Origin: Acanthococcus lagerstroemiae
Lineage: Eukaryota > Arthropoda > Insecta > Hemiptera > Eriococcidae
Direction of reading: 5' to 3'
Length of the DNA stretch: 64,000 bases
Assembly (NCBI GenBank): GCA_031841125.1
Contig: CM063110.1
Location: forward strand, 26,469,626-26,533,625
Position numbers and translations under genes: made by a program. Under the pieces are notes generated by a model. The model was not told the DNA's origin, searched no databases, and was given only the letters and a program-made list of their open reading frames with translations. Positions within the stretch are counted from its first letter, which is position 1; each line of letters begins with the position of its first letter. Shown here piece after piece: positions 49,161 through 61,059 of this stretch.

Positions 49161-50430
49161 AAAATGTCGAAAATTATCATTTTTATTTTACTGAATAATC
49201 ATCGCCCCTTGTCCGTATTCTTTTTGTTTTGTCAAAATCAGTCTTAATTAGGCTTTAGGCTTTTTCTGAACCGACTAATGTTCTTTTAAATAGATTTTGA
49301 AATGATTCCCATAATTAGATTCATCAGCGATTTCTAAGACTTACAAATCAAGTAAATGCAAGAAATTAGCAATTTCATTATGCTTTTCTTAGTCTCTTCA
49401 TCTCTTAGATCAAGGGATCATATACTTGAAATTATAACCATCGAATTATTTACATTCCATATGCATGCGATTATGACTGGCATGAAAACAGTGGGCATGA
49501 ATTCACATTATTAAGGGCTGGGAAAATAGTCTCTCTAGATGCATACATCATACGTAGATATGTCTGCTAAGGACTTGGTATCAACCATCCACTGGTTTCT
49601 TCACATCGATGAAAAATTAATCCCAAGAGCCAAAAGATCTCTTCAGTTTTTTTTTTTCTATTCCTGTCTCTCAGTCAGTATCTCTCTGCCTTGTTGGTCT
49701 ATTCGTGTGTGTAGGTAGTACGTATATTACTCATATCTGTATCAATCGGTCTCTACTCGATCAGTCTGTTCGTGCACCCCCCCCCCTCCACAAAAAATAA
49801 GTGAAAACTGTTTAGCAAACGGATAGAAAGGCACCTTGAGTGTTTAGAGACGAGATTTACGAGATTTTTACAGATTCACAATTTTTTTTTTGCTTCTTAC
49901 CTCTTACCTCCGCCACTTTCGAGAACCAGGAGAACTTTTAATTTGTGTGCTTGTCAAACTAATTTCAAATGTTTGTATCCCTGAAAAAAATCTTCCGGCA
50001 TCACTGACTCAGCCATAACAACCAATAGTGAACATTTTAAGTTTTTTCTTCTTCTTATTTCTGAATATTTTATTCAGGAGAAATGCAGGGGGGACTTTTA
50101 CCGGAGAGGTGACAAGGTCCCGCTCTAAACATTTTTATTCGTTGGCAGATTTGGCAAAATCCTTCCTCATTTGGGGAACTCTGAAAAGCAGGGATCCGCA
50201 GTCACCCAAGTTGATCAGGTGTCCCTGAATAAGTTTTAGCTTCAGTATAGGCTTTAGGCTACCTCCGGGTTTCTGCTCTGGCTCCAAGGTAATTGAAAAT
50301 TGGCTCTGGACGAAAACTTATATCTCTGGGTTCTGGCTCTTGATTCCAAGAAACATACTCGTGGTAACTCTCAGCAGCCCAGGGCTTCAAAGGTTCTGGT
50401 TTTTTCTATCCCCTTTTCCTCCCATGAATT
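49161..50430. other. Intergenic, nothing recognised
   Basis: AT-rich with a 10-base poly-C run (about 49777-49786). No gene or recognisable element. Confidence 0.45.
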
Positions 50431-50705
50431 TTATTTTATTTTATTTTTGAGCTTAGCCCAATTAGGAGGCACTTTTGAAATCAATAATTTAACAGAGTAT
50501 GTATGGTAGGTAGGCGAATTCACCCCTGGCTGACTCCTCCCTCGGCTACCCATTTCTGGGTATAGCTCTCCGTCACTTCTCTCCATTTGTCCCTATCTTT
50601 AGCAAGATATATCTATTGGGGCCCCACGCCTTGCACCAATTCGTCAGCCCATCTCCTGACTGGTCTGCCTCTTCCCCTTTTGCCTTAGTGTGGGACTCTC
50701 CCATG
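50430..50705 (-). mobile_element. 5'-truncated LINE, 3' end only, with (AAAAT)n tail
   Basis: On the minus strand about 60 codons read GRGRPVRRWADELVQG, then a stop, then IYLAKDRDKWREVTESYTQKW. This is the extreme C-terminus of RTE-like/CR1-like LINE reverse transcriptases. It is followed by a short 3' UTR and a tail of AAAAT units at about 50452-50434. Such tails are made by target-primed reverse transcription. Confidence 0.78.
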
Positions 50706-50999
50706 AATACTAGCCCTTCATCTCCCGACCGTCCACCACTACAACTTTTCATCAGAAAGCATGGAGTTATCTGCAAGTTCGACTCCAAGGTTCCACTCAG
50801 CGTTCCGGGAAACAATAAAATTATCTGCGGGCTTCGTCTCCAGGGTAGATTCAAACACAGCTCCGAGCTTCGGATATGGGAAAACTCGAAACCCATCTCC
50901 GAACTTCGGCTCCGAATAAAAGAGTGTCGCATCAAGCAGCTCCGAATCCTTGTCAAAATGTGTTGACTTTTTTGGTTACAGATTAAAAAATTTTCGTTA

Positions 51000-51075
51000 C
51001 GCGGCAAAATCACATTCTCAGTTGGCAAAATTGACATCTTCAGTCGGTAAAATCAGATTCTCAATTGAAAAAATT
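51000..51075 (+). repeat. Degenerate 21-bp repeat (GGCAAAATT words)
   Basis: GGCAAAA, GGCAAAA, GGTAAAA and TGAAAAA start at 51003, 51024, 51046 and 51067, steps of 21, 22 and 21 bp, with CATTCTCAGTT-like spacers between. Twice the helical repeat. Confidence 0.6.
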
Positions 51076-51398
51076 GACATATTATTCAGTTGGAAAAATT
51101 TTAATCCTCCTCCTTACCGAAAAATGTCCCTTCGGTGTCCCTCCCTGAAAGTGTTACAGTGATATCGTCATCATGGCAGTCTATGTGGTACATAGTCAAA
51201 GAGTTATAAATTGTGTTTCAGCCTATGTCTTCATATTTTCTTAATAAGAACGCCTTCAACCCGGTGAACATGCAACCCCTACGGCCCCAAATGAAGTTGA
51301 TAAAACGCTTCTGATTAGATATAGCTAGAGCGAAACCGTTTGAAATTTCGGATAGAGGAGGCGATTTTGAATAAGACTGACTCTTCAGCCGAAGGAAG

Positions 51399-51646
51399 CT
51401 GTTAAGCAGAAACCGCTTAAGCGACATTTGTTGACAAAATGAGTTATTAGTATCGTTGGAAAGAGCGTAAAAAGTAGCATTTTTTAAAATTGGGCCCCGA
51501 TACAAAAATGTGTATCCACGTTGAGAAAAAGCTCATCAGTAAACGCTATGTCCGTCAATGGGCATTATTCATTGGCTTTTAATGTTACGTTTTCTCAAAA
51601 AACAGATTTCGTCGCTTGGGCGGTTCTTGCTTAACAGCGTCCATTA
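51399..51646. mobile_element. MITE copy 2 of the TAATTGGACGCTGT family
   Basis: Reverse-complement relative of 41878-42109. It shares CTGTTAAGCA, AAGCGACATTTGTTGACAAA, ATGAGTTATTAGTATCGTTG and, at the other end, CAGATTT, GTCGCTTGG and CTTAACAGCGTCCATTA. Its left outermost bases are lost or diverged. Confidence 0.75.
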
Positions 51647-51659
51647 TAGTCAATCCTTT

Positions 51660-52314
51660 TTATGCCTGTTTCGAATTTCGTTGTCTCATGAATGCTTGAT
51701 GATATACATGCAAAATCGATTCTGTTTATGAATCCTAATCCCCCCCCCCCGCTCTCTCTTTGTGGTAGTAACTTTGAGACTTCTTTAGTCGCTCGGAATA
51801 CTTACACTTTTAAATAAATACAAGAATGAAGTATAGTCTTTAGGTTTTCCAGTTTTCTGTATGAGGTTGAGATTCAGATTAGAGATTCGTTTCAGTTGTC
51901 AGGAATTGGAACACTTGCGGTTAGAGAAATAATTTCTAAAACTCACAAAAGTTGAAAAACTTTCCAACTTACGAATTTTTCTGTAAGACTGAAACCACGA
52001 GTAATACGAAATTCGGAGTCAAAACTGCTCGAAAATACCGCCCTAATATTTCTGTATTATACTTCTAGCTTTCCGAGTTCTGTCCATTTACGTAAGATGG
52101 CGCTACATGTGCTTTATTTTCAATCTGTAATTTTGCCCTCGCTTTCGTTACATTCGCACTATAATTTATTTTAAATATTGGGTGTGAGTAGCTTTTTGTC
52201 AACATGGTCAGCAGGATTCTTCCACTTCGGTTTCTCATAACGACTGACGCATTATGGCATGAATAAATTATGCGCTAAAATTAGAGTAACTTAATCTACT
52301 CGGGAGATTGATTT
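51660..52314. other. Intergenic, nothing recognised
   Basis: AT-rich with an 11-base poly-C run (about 51740-51750). No gene seen. Confidence 0.4.
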
Positions 52315-52502
52315 CAGGCAAGCGTTCAGGGAGCGTGGATCTCGGTCAGTAGGGAACCCCATGGTGGCCCTGGCAGGACGCGCGCACCGTTCCGGCACGG
52401 AGAAATGGGGCTCGGGCGGCCCTAAAGCGTTCCGCTCGGCACTGGTGGCATAGGGGCCACTTTGGCATGCGTGCATCGCCACACGTCCCACCACACCATC
52501 GA
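52315..52502 (+). mobile_element. Second R1-like 3'-end fragment
   Basis: About 190 GC-rich bases match the 3' UTR of the R1-like fragment at 22679-22873. Shared words include GTTCAGGGA/GCTCAGGGA, CAGTAGGGAACCCCATG, GCAGGACGCGC, GAAATGGGG, ACTCGGG/GCTCGGG and CGTCCCACC. Strong GC contrast marks the borders. The reading frames through it are artefacts of composition. Confidence 0.78.
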
Positions 52503-52920
52503 GAAAGAGGAAATTTCAAACAACTCATAATTCAAATACAGAGGAAACACTTTTTTCTTTTTGTACAATCTTTTTGATGACAAATGAAATTACCTTAACT
52601 GAATTTTTTATTTGATATAATTTTACTCGCTAATTTTAAATAATACGAGTAACATCTACAAAATTAACTAAAATAAAATTTCAGAAATCTTATACCGAAT
52701 AAATTTTCTTTTCTAAAAATAATTACAATAATAATGTAATGAATAAATTTATTAATTATTAAAACTAATGGAAAAAAATTTAATACATAATCAAAATAAA
52801 TTATTGTGCCAATATTATCCATACGATTAATAAATAATTCAGAAAATTTCAAACAAAGTTTTGCCGATATTATTTAAGAGGTTTACCACGCGCTGGTGAC
52901 ACAATACTACCAATATTCAC

Positions 52921-53157
52921 TTAAGGCGGCAGTACACAAACTGACCAGCGACTGTCGCATACAATAAGGCCCAGGCCACACCCACCTTCACAACTTTTAT
53001 AGCAACGAGGGCCATCATCACCTATGGTAAGGCATTTTCCCACATTCACAGAGCAGGCAGATATACCTTTACCACATGGTGGTGCCCCCTGGATCATGTA
53101 GAAGTTATGAATGAATAGAAAAATCAGGAAGATTGCTATGGTTGTGAAGATCCTCAT
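52921..53157 (-). CDS. Small secreted eight-cysteine peptide, family not recognised
   Basis: A 78-residue frame with a clear signal peptide: Met-Arg, then a hydrophobic stretch IFTTIAIFLIFLFI, cut likely after IQG near residue 24. The mature part of about 54 residues has eight Cys spaced x6, x6, x9, x3, x3, x6, x6, and almost no hydrophobic core. Such peptides are typically disulphide-locked defence, inhibitor or saliva/venom-type proteins, but I cannot assign it to a known fold. An acceptor-like GATTTCAG at about 53227 suggests a 5' UTR intron. Minus-strand AATAAA near 52752 could end the transcript. It stands alone among mobile DNA. Confidence 0.65.
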   Translation of the reverse strand: MRIFTTIAIFLIFLFIHNFYMIQGAPPCGKGISACSVNVGKCLTIGDDGPRCYKSCEGGCGLGLIVCDSRWSVCVLPP

Positions 53158-53227
53158 ACTATCTAACCGTTACTCAACAAAAGGAAGAGGAATGGTATCT
53201 TTTTCCCGAACGGATTTGGTCAAATCT

Positions 53228-55180
53228 GAAATCAATCATAATACTTATATAATCGACAGTGAATTATGAACCGAATGCCAAGAAAACATGAAACTATTCC
53301 GCTGTGACTGTCTTCTGATGACCAATAAAAAGATGCATGTAGGCAATGGAACTAAAATTAAAAGTTAACAAAAAAATTCTTTAGCTTTTTAAATCATTTA
53401 GATTGTACCGGCGTCGCTGCACTCGCTGACGTAGGGCAGATGCGCCTAATGTGGGCATCGGGAGCTGTTCTCCTAAATTCAAAAGCGAATTAAGAATCTT
53501 TCTTTTTTTCTACTACAATAAATTTTTTTGACGTTCCATAGGAAAAGGGACAACTTAATGAGAAACACGAATTCGAGAAAAACGCAAAATACATTTTGTG
53601 GGTGCAAATTGGCGAAACTGGGATTATTACATATTCCTATACGAAATTTTGTAATCTTTCACGTAGTACCACTGACGACCGCCGTCACCGTCTGCTAATA
53701 CATGAAATTTGCGTTTTTTTTGCGACGCTGTCTCCTGCAATGCCCAGTTTTTCACGTATATCTTCCAAATTAAGCATCACACACGCAGTTTTTTCTCCCA
53801 AAAGATAGTAAATTTCATGCTCTACAATTTAAGTTCTTTTCATTTTTTCCGCACGATGCATAGTTTCCTTGCAAATTCAATTTTTGTGTAGCACAAATTA
53901 AAAAAAAATTGTATCTGAAATTTTAAATGCATTTTTCTGAAAATCATGTTTTTTGAAATGTAAATTTCAAACTCTCATAACTTTGCAATAAATTAAGCTA
54001 AAGGGTTCGTTTTGGGCTCATTTGAATGGAAATTTTATGTAGAATACGAACATGGGTGAATCAAATTTTTCACAAGTCTACCAAAGTGGTCCCTTTTCCT
54101 ACGGAAAAAATTTTATAAAAATGAATGTTCATCTGTTCGTTCGTTTGTTCGAGGTTGGCGGGTGAACCATAAAAGCTGGAGGATTGGAACTTTCTGAATG
54201 CGTTCGTATAAACCCGGAATAGGTTTTAGGCTATAAAAAATTTCGGTAGCTCAATTAGGAGGGAGACACAAAATTTTGTACCCTGTGTTCCCGCTAATTT
54301 TTTTTTTCAACTTGAACTTTTCGGAATTGTTTTACATCGAACTTCTTCACACTCTGTTAAAATTTTGCGGCTGTAACTGTCTTCCTTTCGAAATTATTGG
54401 GGGTTGAAAATCTGAAATTTCCAAGATGAGCTCAAAATGTCTTATTATTACGTTCAGAACTAATTTAATGTGGTCTTTATACCTGAATATAGTTTCGTAC
54501 CCATTTATGCACCCCATAGTCTATTTTCAACCCCCATATCACCTCAAAAAGCTCCAAAATTTCAAATTTTGAAAAGTATACCTAGATTCTCTTCTAATTA
54601 TCTGACTGAATTTTTGAAAGCACGGTTATCTTCATCTGAATAACACAAACGTGAACCTATTGAACGCAAATGAATCCGAACACTCTGATCCAGCGCAGTG
54701 CCAGATTAAGCAAATTCATATTTTAAAGTCGCGCGCGTAACAGAATCGTTACCCCGCGCTACGCTTCTGTCCCTCAACAAATATACGCGCATGCGAACAC
54801 ACACACACACGCACACAGAAGATACAGCAGTATTCTGTGAGAAGGTAAAACCTGTTGTGTGTGACGCTCATTAGGAAGCCTTCATAGAAGCGACCTTGTC
54901 CATTTTAGATACATTAACAACTTTGAAATAGTCCATTCATGTTTCGAAACCACCTTCAATGGGTACAGGTAAAAGTCTGAAAAACAGCATAATATCTCGG
55001 AAATGCAAAACTGATGCCACTGTATGCGAAACATAGAGAATGCGACAGTAAGGTTAAAAGAGAAACAAAGCATGACGTAGGAAGAGTGATGCCACAAATG
55101 GCCACTTTTTGGAAATTTTAAAACATCCTCTTAATCGTTTCTGTTTTTTCTTTCGTTCTTAACTCCTTTCGAGATAGACA
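53228..55180. other. Intergenic, nothing recognised
   Basis: AT-rich. It contains a short CA microsatellite (about 54799-54818) and a GC-rich spot near 53408-53470. No gene is supported. Confidence 0.45.
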
Positions 55181-55184
55181 GTGG

Positions 55185-56190
55185 AGTCAGGCAGAGCGAC
55201 CAGCTAACCCCAAATGTGTTTAAACTGTGTTTTAGAACAGGCATATGGAAGTCTCAGTTGGGAGGGGAAATGAGTCAACATTAATGAGGAAACAATAAGT
55301 TACCTTAAGTTTGTAAATGACGTTGTTCTGCAATGCCTTAGAAAATATGACTTAAGTATTTGTAGAAAAAAGTAGGGCATCGGGTCTACCATAAACTAAC
55401 GCAAAACTAAACTGACAACAAACGAAACTAAAAAGGGAGAAACTAATAACTTTCTTGGCACTAGGCGCGCAGTGGGGTATGTGCCACGCAATCTGTGGTC
55501 ACAAGAGGGAAGTAAATATTAAGGAGGGTGGAGAAACTTGAACAGCGACTGGGTGTGAGTGGATTGGGGCCCAAGGAGGCGGGTAGAAAAGAAGGGAGCT
55601 CGTGGCGTTTGTGGAGAGAGTTGGAAGCCAGGCAGGATGGAAGAACATGGGAGACAGCCAGGGGGTATCTGGAATTGCAGAGGGAGCAGATGGGGGATTC
55701 CAGGCCCGACAGCAGGAAGGAGTCGGTTCGTTTGATGTGACCAAAGATACTATAAGAAATGGGAGAAAAATTTACAGAGGCAAGGGCAGACGCGGGCTCA
55801 GAAATGAATACAAGTAAAACAAAACTGTTATCCAATCTGGAAGTGGAATGAAACTCACAATAAAAGGAACTGAAATGGAAAGCATCTACACATTCGACTG
55901 ATTAGGACAAATACAATCGTTTGAGGATAGAACAAAGAGAGGGATAACCAAAGAAATAAATAAAACATGGGTAAGCTTTTGGACTTCAAAAAACATGTAT
56001 AAGGTAACGTTAAGATTGAAACAAAGACGGAAATATTGGAAAGATGTACTCTACCAGTTCTCACCTATATGGAGCCCAAAAGTGAGCCCTAACGAAGAGG
56101 CAAATGGAAAGGTTTTAAGAAGCATAGTGAGAAGGATGGAACGAAGTATACTAGCGTTAAGAATATAAAGACCACGCTATTAAGTATAAA
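55185..56190 (+). mobile_element. RTE-like LINE fragment, apparently interrupted by other DNA
   Basis: Palm sequence starts with RQSDQLTPNVFK (usual RQGDPLSPLLF) and reaches KFVNDVVL at 55307-55330, where the catalytic FADD has become FVND. After ICRKK and a stop at about 55373, reverse transcriptase sequence resumes only near 55780 with EMNTSKTKLLSNLEV. It goes on with ESIYTFD-stop-LGQIQS, INKTWVSFW and, at 56100-56150, QMERF-like and RSIVRRMERSIL, the usual thumb. The roughly 400 bases between are purine-rich and do not look like reverse transcriptase. Confidence 0.72.
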
Positions 56191-56199
56191 TATCTGGTT

Positions 56200-59100
56200 C
56201 AGTGGTTTAGTGGCGCATAGTTCCGAGCAGGGGACCGAAACTCGCTTTGCTCGTGTCAGTTCAAAGAGGCTGAGCCATAAAGTGGCCACAGGGCAGATCC
56301 CCCTTGTCTTGAAAAAAATTACGAAAATATGCTCTTACACCATCCAGAACGACCACCGACATGCGGTCATAACTATGCTATTTAACCAACCGACACATGC
56401 ATTTCGCAAAATTGCAGGTATTTATGTGGGTAGTTTCATAACTTTTTCTACAGTCAAGTATTTCAACTATAAGTACGCCGTTCCACTATGTTCTAGTTTT
56501 TTAATCCCTCAAATTGTAGACAGTTCAAATTAAATAAACTGTTATGGAAATTTTAAGGTCTTATCAGAAATCAGCGAACAAAGTCAATTCCGGAAAACTT
56601 TTTCCGGTGTGCAAATTTTGCTTTTTTCTGGTTCTGGTCTCGAAAATATCAAATTTAAATAAAAAGCGAATTCAATCAAAATACAAAGATCCGACTTAGA
56701 ATCACCACATAAATAATCCCACAAATACCACGGTGTACCTAGTTGTATAGTGTTATCAAAAGAGTAAAATTGGGTACCTCTAAGTGTTTAAAAGCCATAA
56801 TAACGAGAAGAAAATAACCTGTTAGAAAGTAAAATGTGTCCAGAATGTAATATTTCAGGGTTTTACCAACTTATAAGCCGGTGGAAAATAAAGTTGAACC
56901 ACTTCTTTGTTATGGGGAACTGTTGTTATTCCACTAAGACAGAAGAAGTAAGTAGTTATTTTTTTTTTTTTTTCAAGAATTGATAGAACTGAAATTATTC
57001 GCTACTTACTATCGGTTTTGAATGAGGCACTGAGTGTCAATCAAACTTCTAAATTATTTAGCAGTACCTAATTTGTTTCCAGTGATCAAAGAAAAGAAGG
57101 AAGGGGTGAAACTAAAAATAAACGTAAAATATTTAATGCAAGCATAACTTAGAATTTCGGTACTATTTGAGTTGGTTGGATTTTTAGTATTTCCAAGTGT
57201 AATACTCTTATTTTTCTTAAATACTTCAGCGATGTACATCAAACGTACTACCCATAATCAGCTATCCATAACGTTAGTAGTAGATACAATACCTAGTTCT
57301 CCATTTTATACGCAGTAGGTGTTTTCAAAATAGAGAACTGACGTAACAAAAACCATATGCAACATGCGTTAGTACAACACCTATGTAAACAAATAAATTT
57401 ACTAATACTCATATTATCAGTTATAATAAGACTTGTACAAATACACATAATTATTCGGCACATAGCCATAGCGAGAGAAAAGAATTGAGTATAATAACTA
57501 GTGATAATTAATGCACAAGTTGTCCAATGAAATGGGCTCCTTATGTTTATTTTTGACTAGGAAGTCGAATCAAGGTGGGACAAAGTAGGATCTTAATTTA
57601 ATAATATTTAGTTTCGTTCTGAGTTAAAAAAAAAAAATTAGCGTTCCAGGAAGAGGGGCTTAAACATTCCATCGACTTCAGGATTTCAAACAAGTATACA
57701 TGTACCAAATGAAGTATCGTAGTAGAGATTTCTTAGGTCGCTAATTCCGAATATCCAATCAGATTTTTGATTCGTCCTCGCTCGGGGCCCCAGAATTAGA
57801 AGTTCACTTACGGAAAAGTGACCTAAAAAAAATCAACAGATTTTGACAAGGGCTTTTTTAGCTGCTAATTTCATTGCATCAAATTGTCCCGAGGGATAGA
57901 AATTTGCGTTATTTTCTTTCTGGGTATGGGCGTCGCTGGGGGGGGGGGGGAGACGAGTAATACTTACTCCCCCAACTTTTTTCTCGGTAGGGAAGGGGGT
58001 AGAAATTATCAAAACTACCCCCCTAATTCAAAGACAAATAATTATATTTATACTTGTAGTTATAAAAAACTTGTAAACGTAGTGCCATGTGATACCGCAG
58101 ATAGTAGTATCATACAATGCACTTAACTCGCAATACTCATACTCAGGGTGTCTAACAAAATCTAAATCTGAAAATAAATGACCTCCCCCTCCCCCCATTT
58201 GCTATGAATGAGCTTAAATAATAAACTAAAGCTAAATATACTTCTTCGTCTATAATACTATATTTTTATAGGGGAGAAAACTAATTTTATTGCATAAGGT
58301 ACATGAGCCCAAGAGGGACCGGATCCCCAATATAAGGCCCTATGTACCGATCTTGACTGCTGTGATTTAGACTGCATTAAAATGTACAGCAACGTTGTGC
58401 CTTCATGATATGGCAACACTGTCCAATTGTTTTTATCAGGATATTAGTCCACTAGTGCGAGATATGCCGGTTGATGATTTTACAATAACGTAAAAAGTGC
58501 TCCGATATGTTTTTGTGTAACTTGGAGGATTCATGAGTTTTATGTTAAGTAGTCAACTGGAATTTATCCAGAAATCAAACATTGGATAGTTGTTGTAGTG
58601 ACAGTTGGTTAACGTTCGACGCTAGAAAATTGAAATTTGAGCAATTAGGAACCGCGGTACCTATGCGATACTCACGTAAAATAGTGTTATGTAACCTAAT
58701 AAGGCCCAACCTCGTAAGACCAATAATTGATTATCATTTCAGTTATAACTTACTTATAAATTTCTATTTGAACTACGCCTAATTTTTATTTACCGAATTT
58801 CAGGTCAGGCTTATTAGGTATTAGGTTGGTTTTTATTAGGTTATAGGCTCAGCCTTCTTTGGTGCGCTGGCCTTATCATGTTTGGAAAAAGAGGGTATTT
58901 TTATTAGAAGATCTAAGGAATGTGGAGCAGTATAGAAAAATTTCAAGCTAGCCAATTTTTAAATATTTCAGTCGACGATTATGACACAAAACAGAAAAAA
59001 CATGAAATCACTTATATGAAAGTCTGGAGAGCAAAGACCTTCAATTAGGGCCTTATTGAGCTCATCTACCTTAATAGGCGCATGGTGATCACGTCTCACA

Positions 59101-60465
59101 CGACTCACGTGAGCATGCCATGCATACGAAGATTCTTGTAAGCTGATATTTCGATTTATCGTGTCATTATCAGGGCTGCAATTTTTATGCACAAAAAATA
59201 GCGAAATATGCGCATATTTTATGCACTGAATTCAGTCTAAATAGTATCCCGAAAATATGCGCCAAAATTGCAAAAACTGTGTACTATGTGATGGAAAACG
59301 AAGGATTTTAAAAAAGTGTTAGATACACAACAAAAATTTTCGCTGTCTCTGGTTGCTGGATGAGCTCAGTTGATATTGAATATTATGTATTCAATAGTTG
59401 GTGCGACTTATAAAATACATGATGTACTTTCCTATAAAATTCATGATAGGCTGCGAATTGAAAATACGTTACATGCTAAGCGATTTTAATACTTGGGTAA
59501 AACGTATGGGTAATCTGAGTATTTTTTTACTTACAATAATATCTACTTATGACAGAAAATGTATTCAAATTGCAAACGCCCAGTTTAAAAAGGTCGAAAA
59601 AAATTACGTACTGTATGGCTCTATTGTTGTAGTAGTTGAATGTAATTGGGGGGTCCTCCCAGAAGAAACTTGAGCCTCTTAGTCAAAACAGGAAATGAGC
59701 TGGGAGTTCTCAAAAATGATTATGACACTGAAGTGGCTCATCCAATGGCCTGAAAAATTAGTCCAGAAATTTTTGGTCCTCCTCAAAACTCAATTTCGTT
59801 TTTCTTACTTTTTTTCACGTTTTTCTGTAGCTTTGATGCCAATTGCATTAAAATAGTAGAAAATGAAATAAATCGAGACTAGTTTACACTGTGAAACAGT
59901 TCAAGGTGGTAATATTACAATTTGCTTTAAAATTGAAAGGGATGGTAATGCTGCAATCAACCTCGATTACATAACGAATTTTTAGCAAATTTTATTAATT
60001 TTATTGCAGCAATCAAACAAAAATTTTGTTCAATTTTAAAGTGACTGAGCTAGCGATTTGATTTTGGTCCAAATCACTTAATTTCTACATTAATTCGAAT
60101 AAAAGATTTTTTTGTGTTGACAATAGCTACGCGCTATAACCTTATTAATTAATAAATTCGGGTCCAAAAATGAGTTATGTAAGTAGGCAGGTCTAGGAAC
60201 GTATAAAACAAACTTGGGCAAAATAACTGAGCTAATTAACAAACCAAGTAACAAAACTATTTTATCGTATTCCCTTATTGTTCTTTTTGCCTACTCCTAC
60301 ATTTTCAGGCAACTGTGATATGTACCCGCTATATGACAAAGACACCTCTCTCAACGAGGAGACGGGCTAGGAGATTATGGGTGGCAGCAGAAACCAAACG
60401 GAGAACACACGATTACGACTACATCCACTTTTCCCTTTTCAATCCTTTGTCTAAGACCCCTCATT
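56200..60465. other. Intergenic, 4.3 kb, nothing recognised
   Basis: AT-rich with only chance frames. It contains a 13-base poly-G run (about 57938-57950). A weak tRNA-like A-box (TGGTTTAGTGG, 56202) with a B-box-like GGACCGAAACTC 35 bases later could be an old SINE head. Confidence 0.45.
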
Positions 60466-60469
60466 AAGA

Positions 60470-60912
60470 AACCGTTTCTCCAGCTTTCCACCCCCCATAA
60501 ATAATCCTCAATATCTCGGGTGTGGCAGGAGCACAAACGACGCGGTTTTCAGCATAAACCAGCACAAATATAGTACAAACGAATGCTTTTACTTGCAACC
60601 CCATCACCTGAGTGGGAGTGCTCCCATTTCTACATTTCCCAAAAAATTTTCCGAGTATCTCCAGAAGGGAGCGACACAAACGAAAGGGTTTTCGCACAAA
60701 CCAGCACAAACGTAGCATAAATGATTGACAACATTTTCGATCCTCTAGGTAAAAATAGAGGTGCTCCCATTTCTACAGCCCGAACGTTTTTCTCAATATT
60801 TCGGAATCGGGGCAGCACAAACGACGGGATTTTTAGCCTACACCAGCACAAGCGATTGACACAATTTTCGATCCCCTAGATGAAAGTAGGGGTACTCTTA
60901 TTTCTACAGCCT
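60470..60912. repeat. Three-copy tandem repeat, unit about 130-160 bp
   Basis: Each unit carries, in order, a TTTCCGAGTATCTC-like word, GCGACACAAACGA, GGGTTTT, ACCAGCACAAA, TTGACA with TTTTCGATCC, and GTGCTCCCATTTCTACA. Copies start near 60470, 60630 and 60770, and the last ends in TTTCTACAGCC at 60912. Differences are 15-25 percent. Confidence 0.75.
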
Positions 60913-60983
60913 CCAATATGAGAAGTGGGTTAGTGAGGTAAAGCCACTCAACCCTCATGACGTGCAATGTAATCCCTTTGAAT

Positions 60984-61019
60984 AAATAGATAAGTAAATA
61001 AATAAATAAATAAATAAAA
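60984..61019. repeat. (AAAT)n microsatellite
   Basis: About eight AAAT/AAGT units. Confidence 0.9.
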
Positions 61020-61059
61020 AACTATTAGAAATATAATTAGCCTCATTCTTTCTTTCCCA

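Noticed and set aside
50850..50950. CTCCGAA word cluster as another helical-period block
   Set aside because: Word starts are 24, 13, 12 and 30 bases apart, so no fixed period.
56195..56260. Third SINE head with A-box-like and B-box-like words
   Set aside because: No matching body, tail or target duplication; the B-box match is weak.
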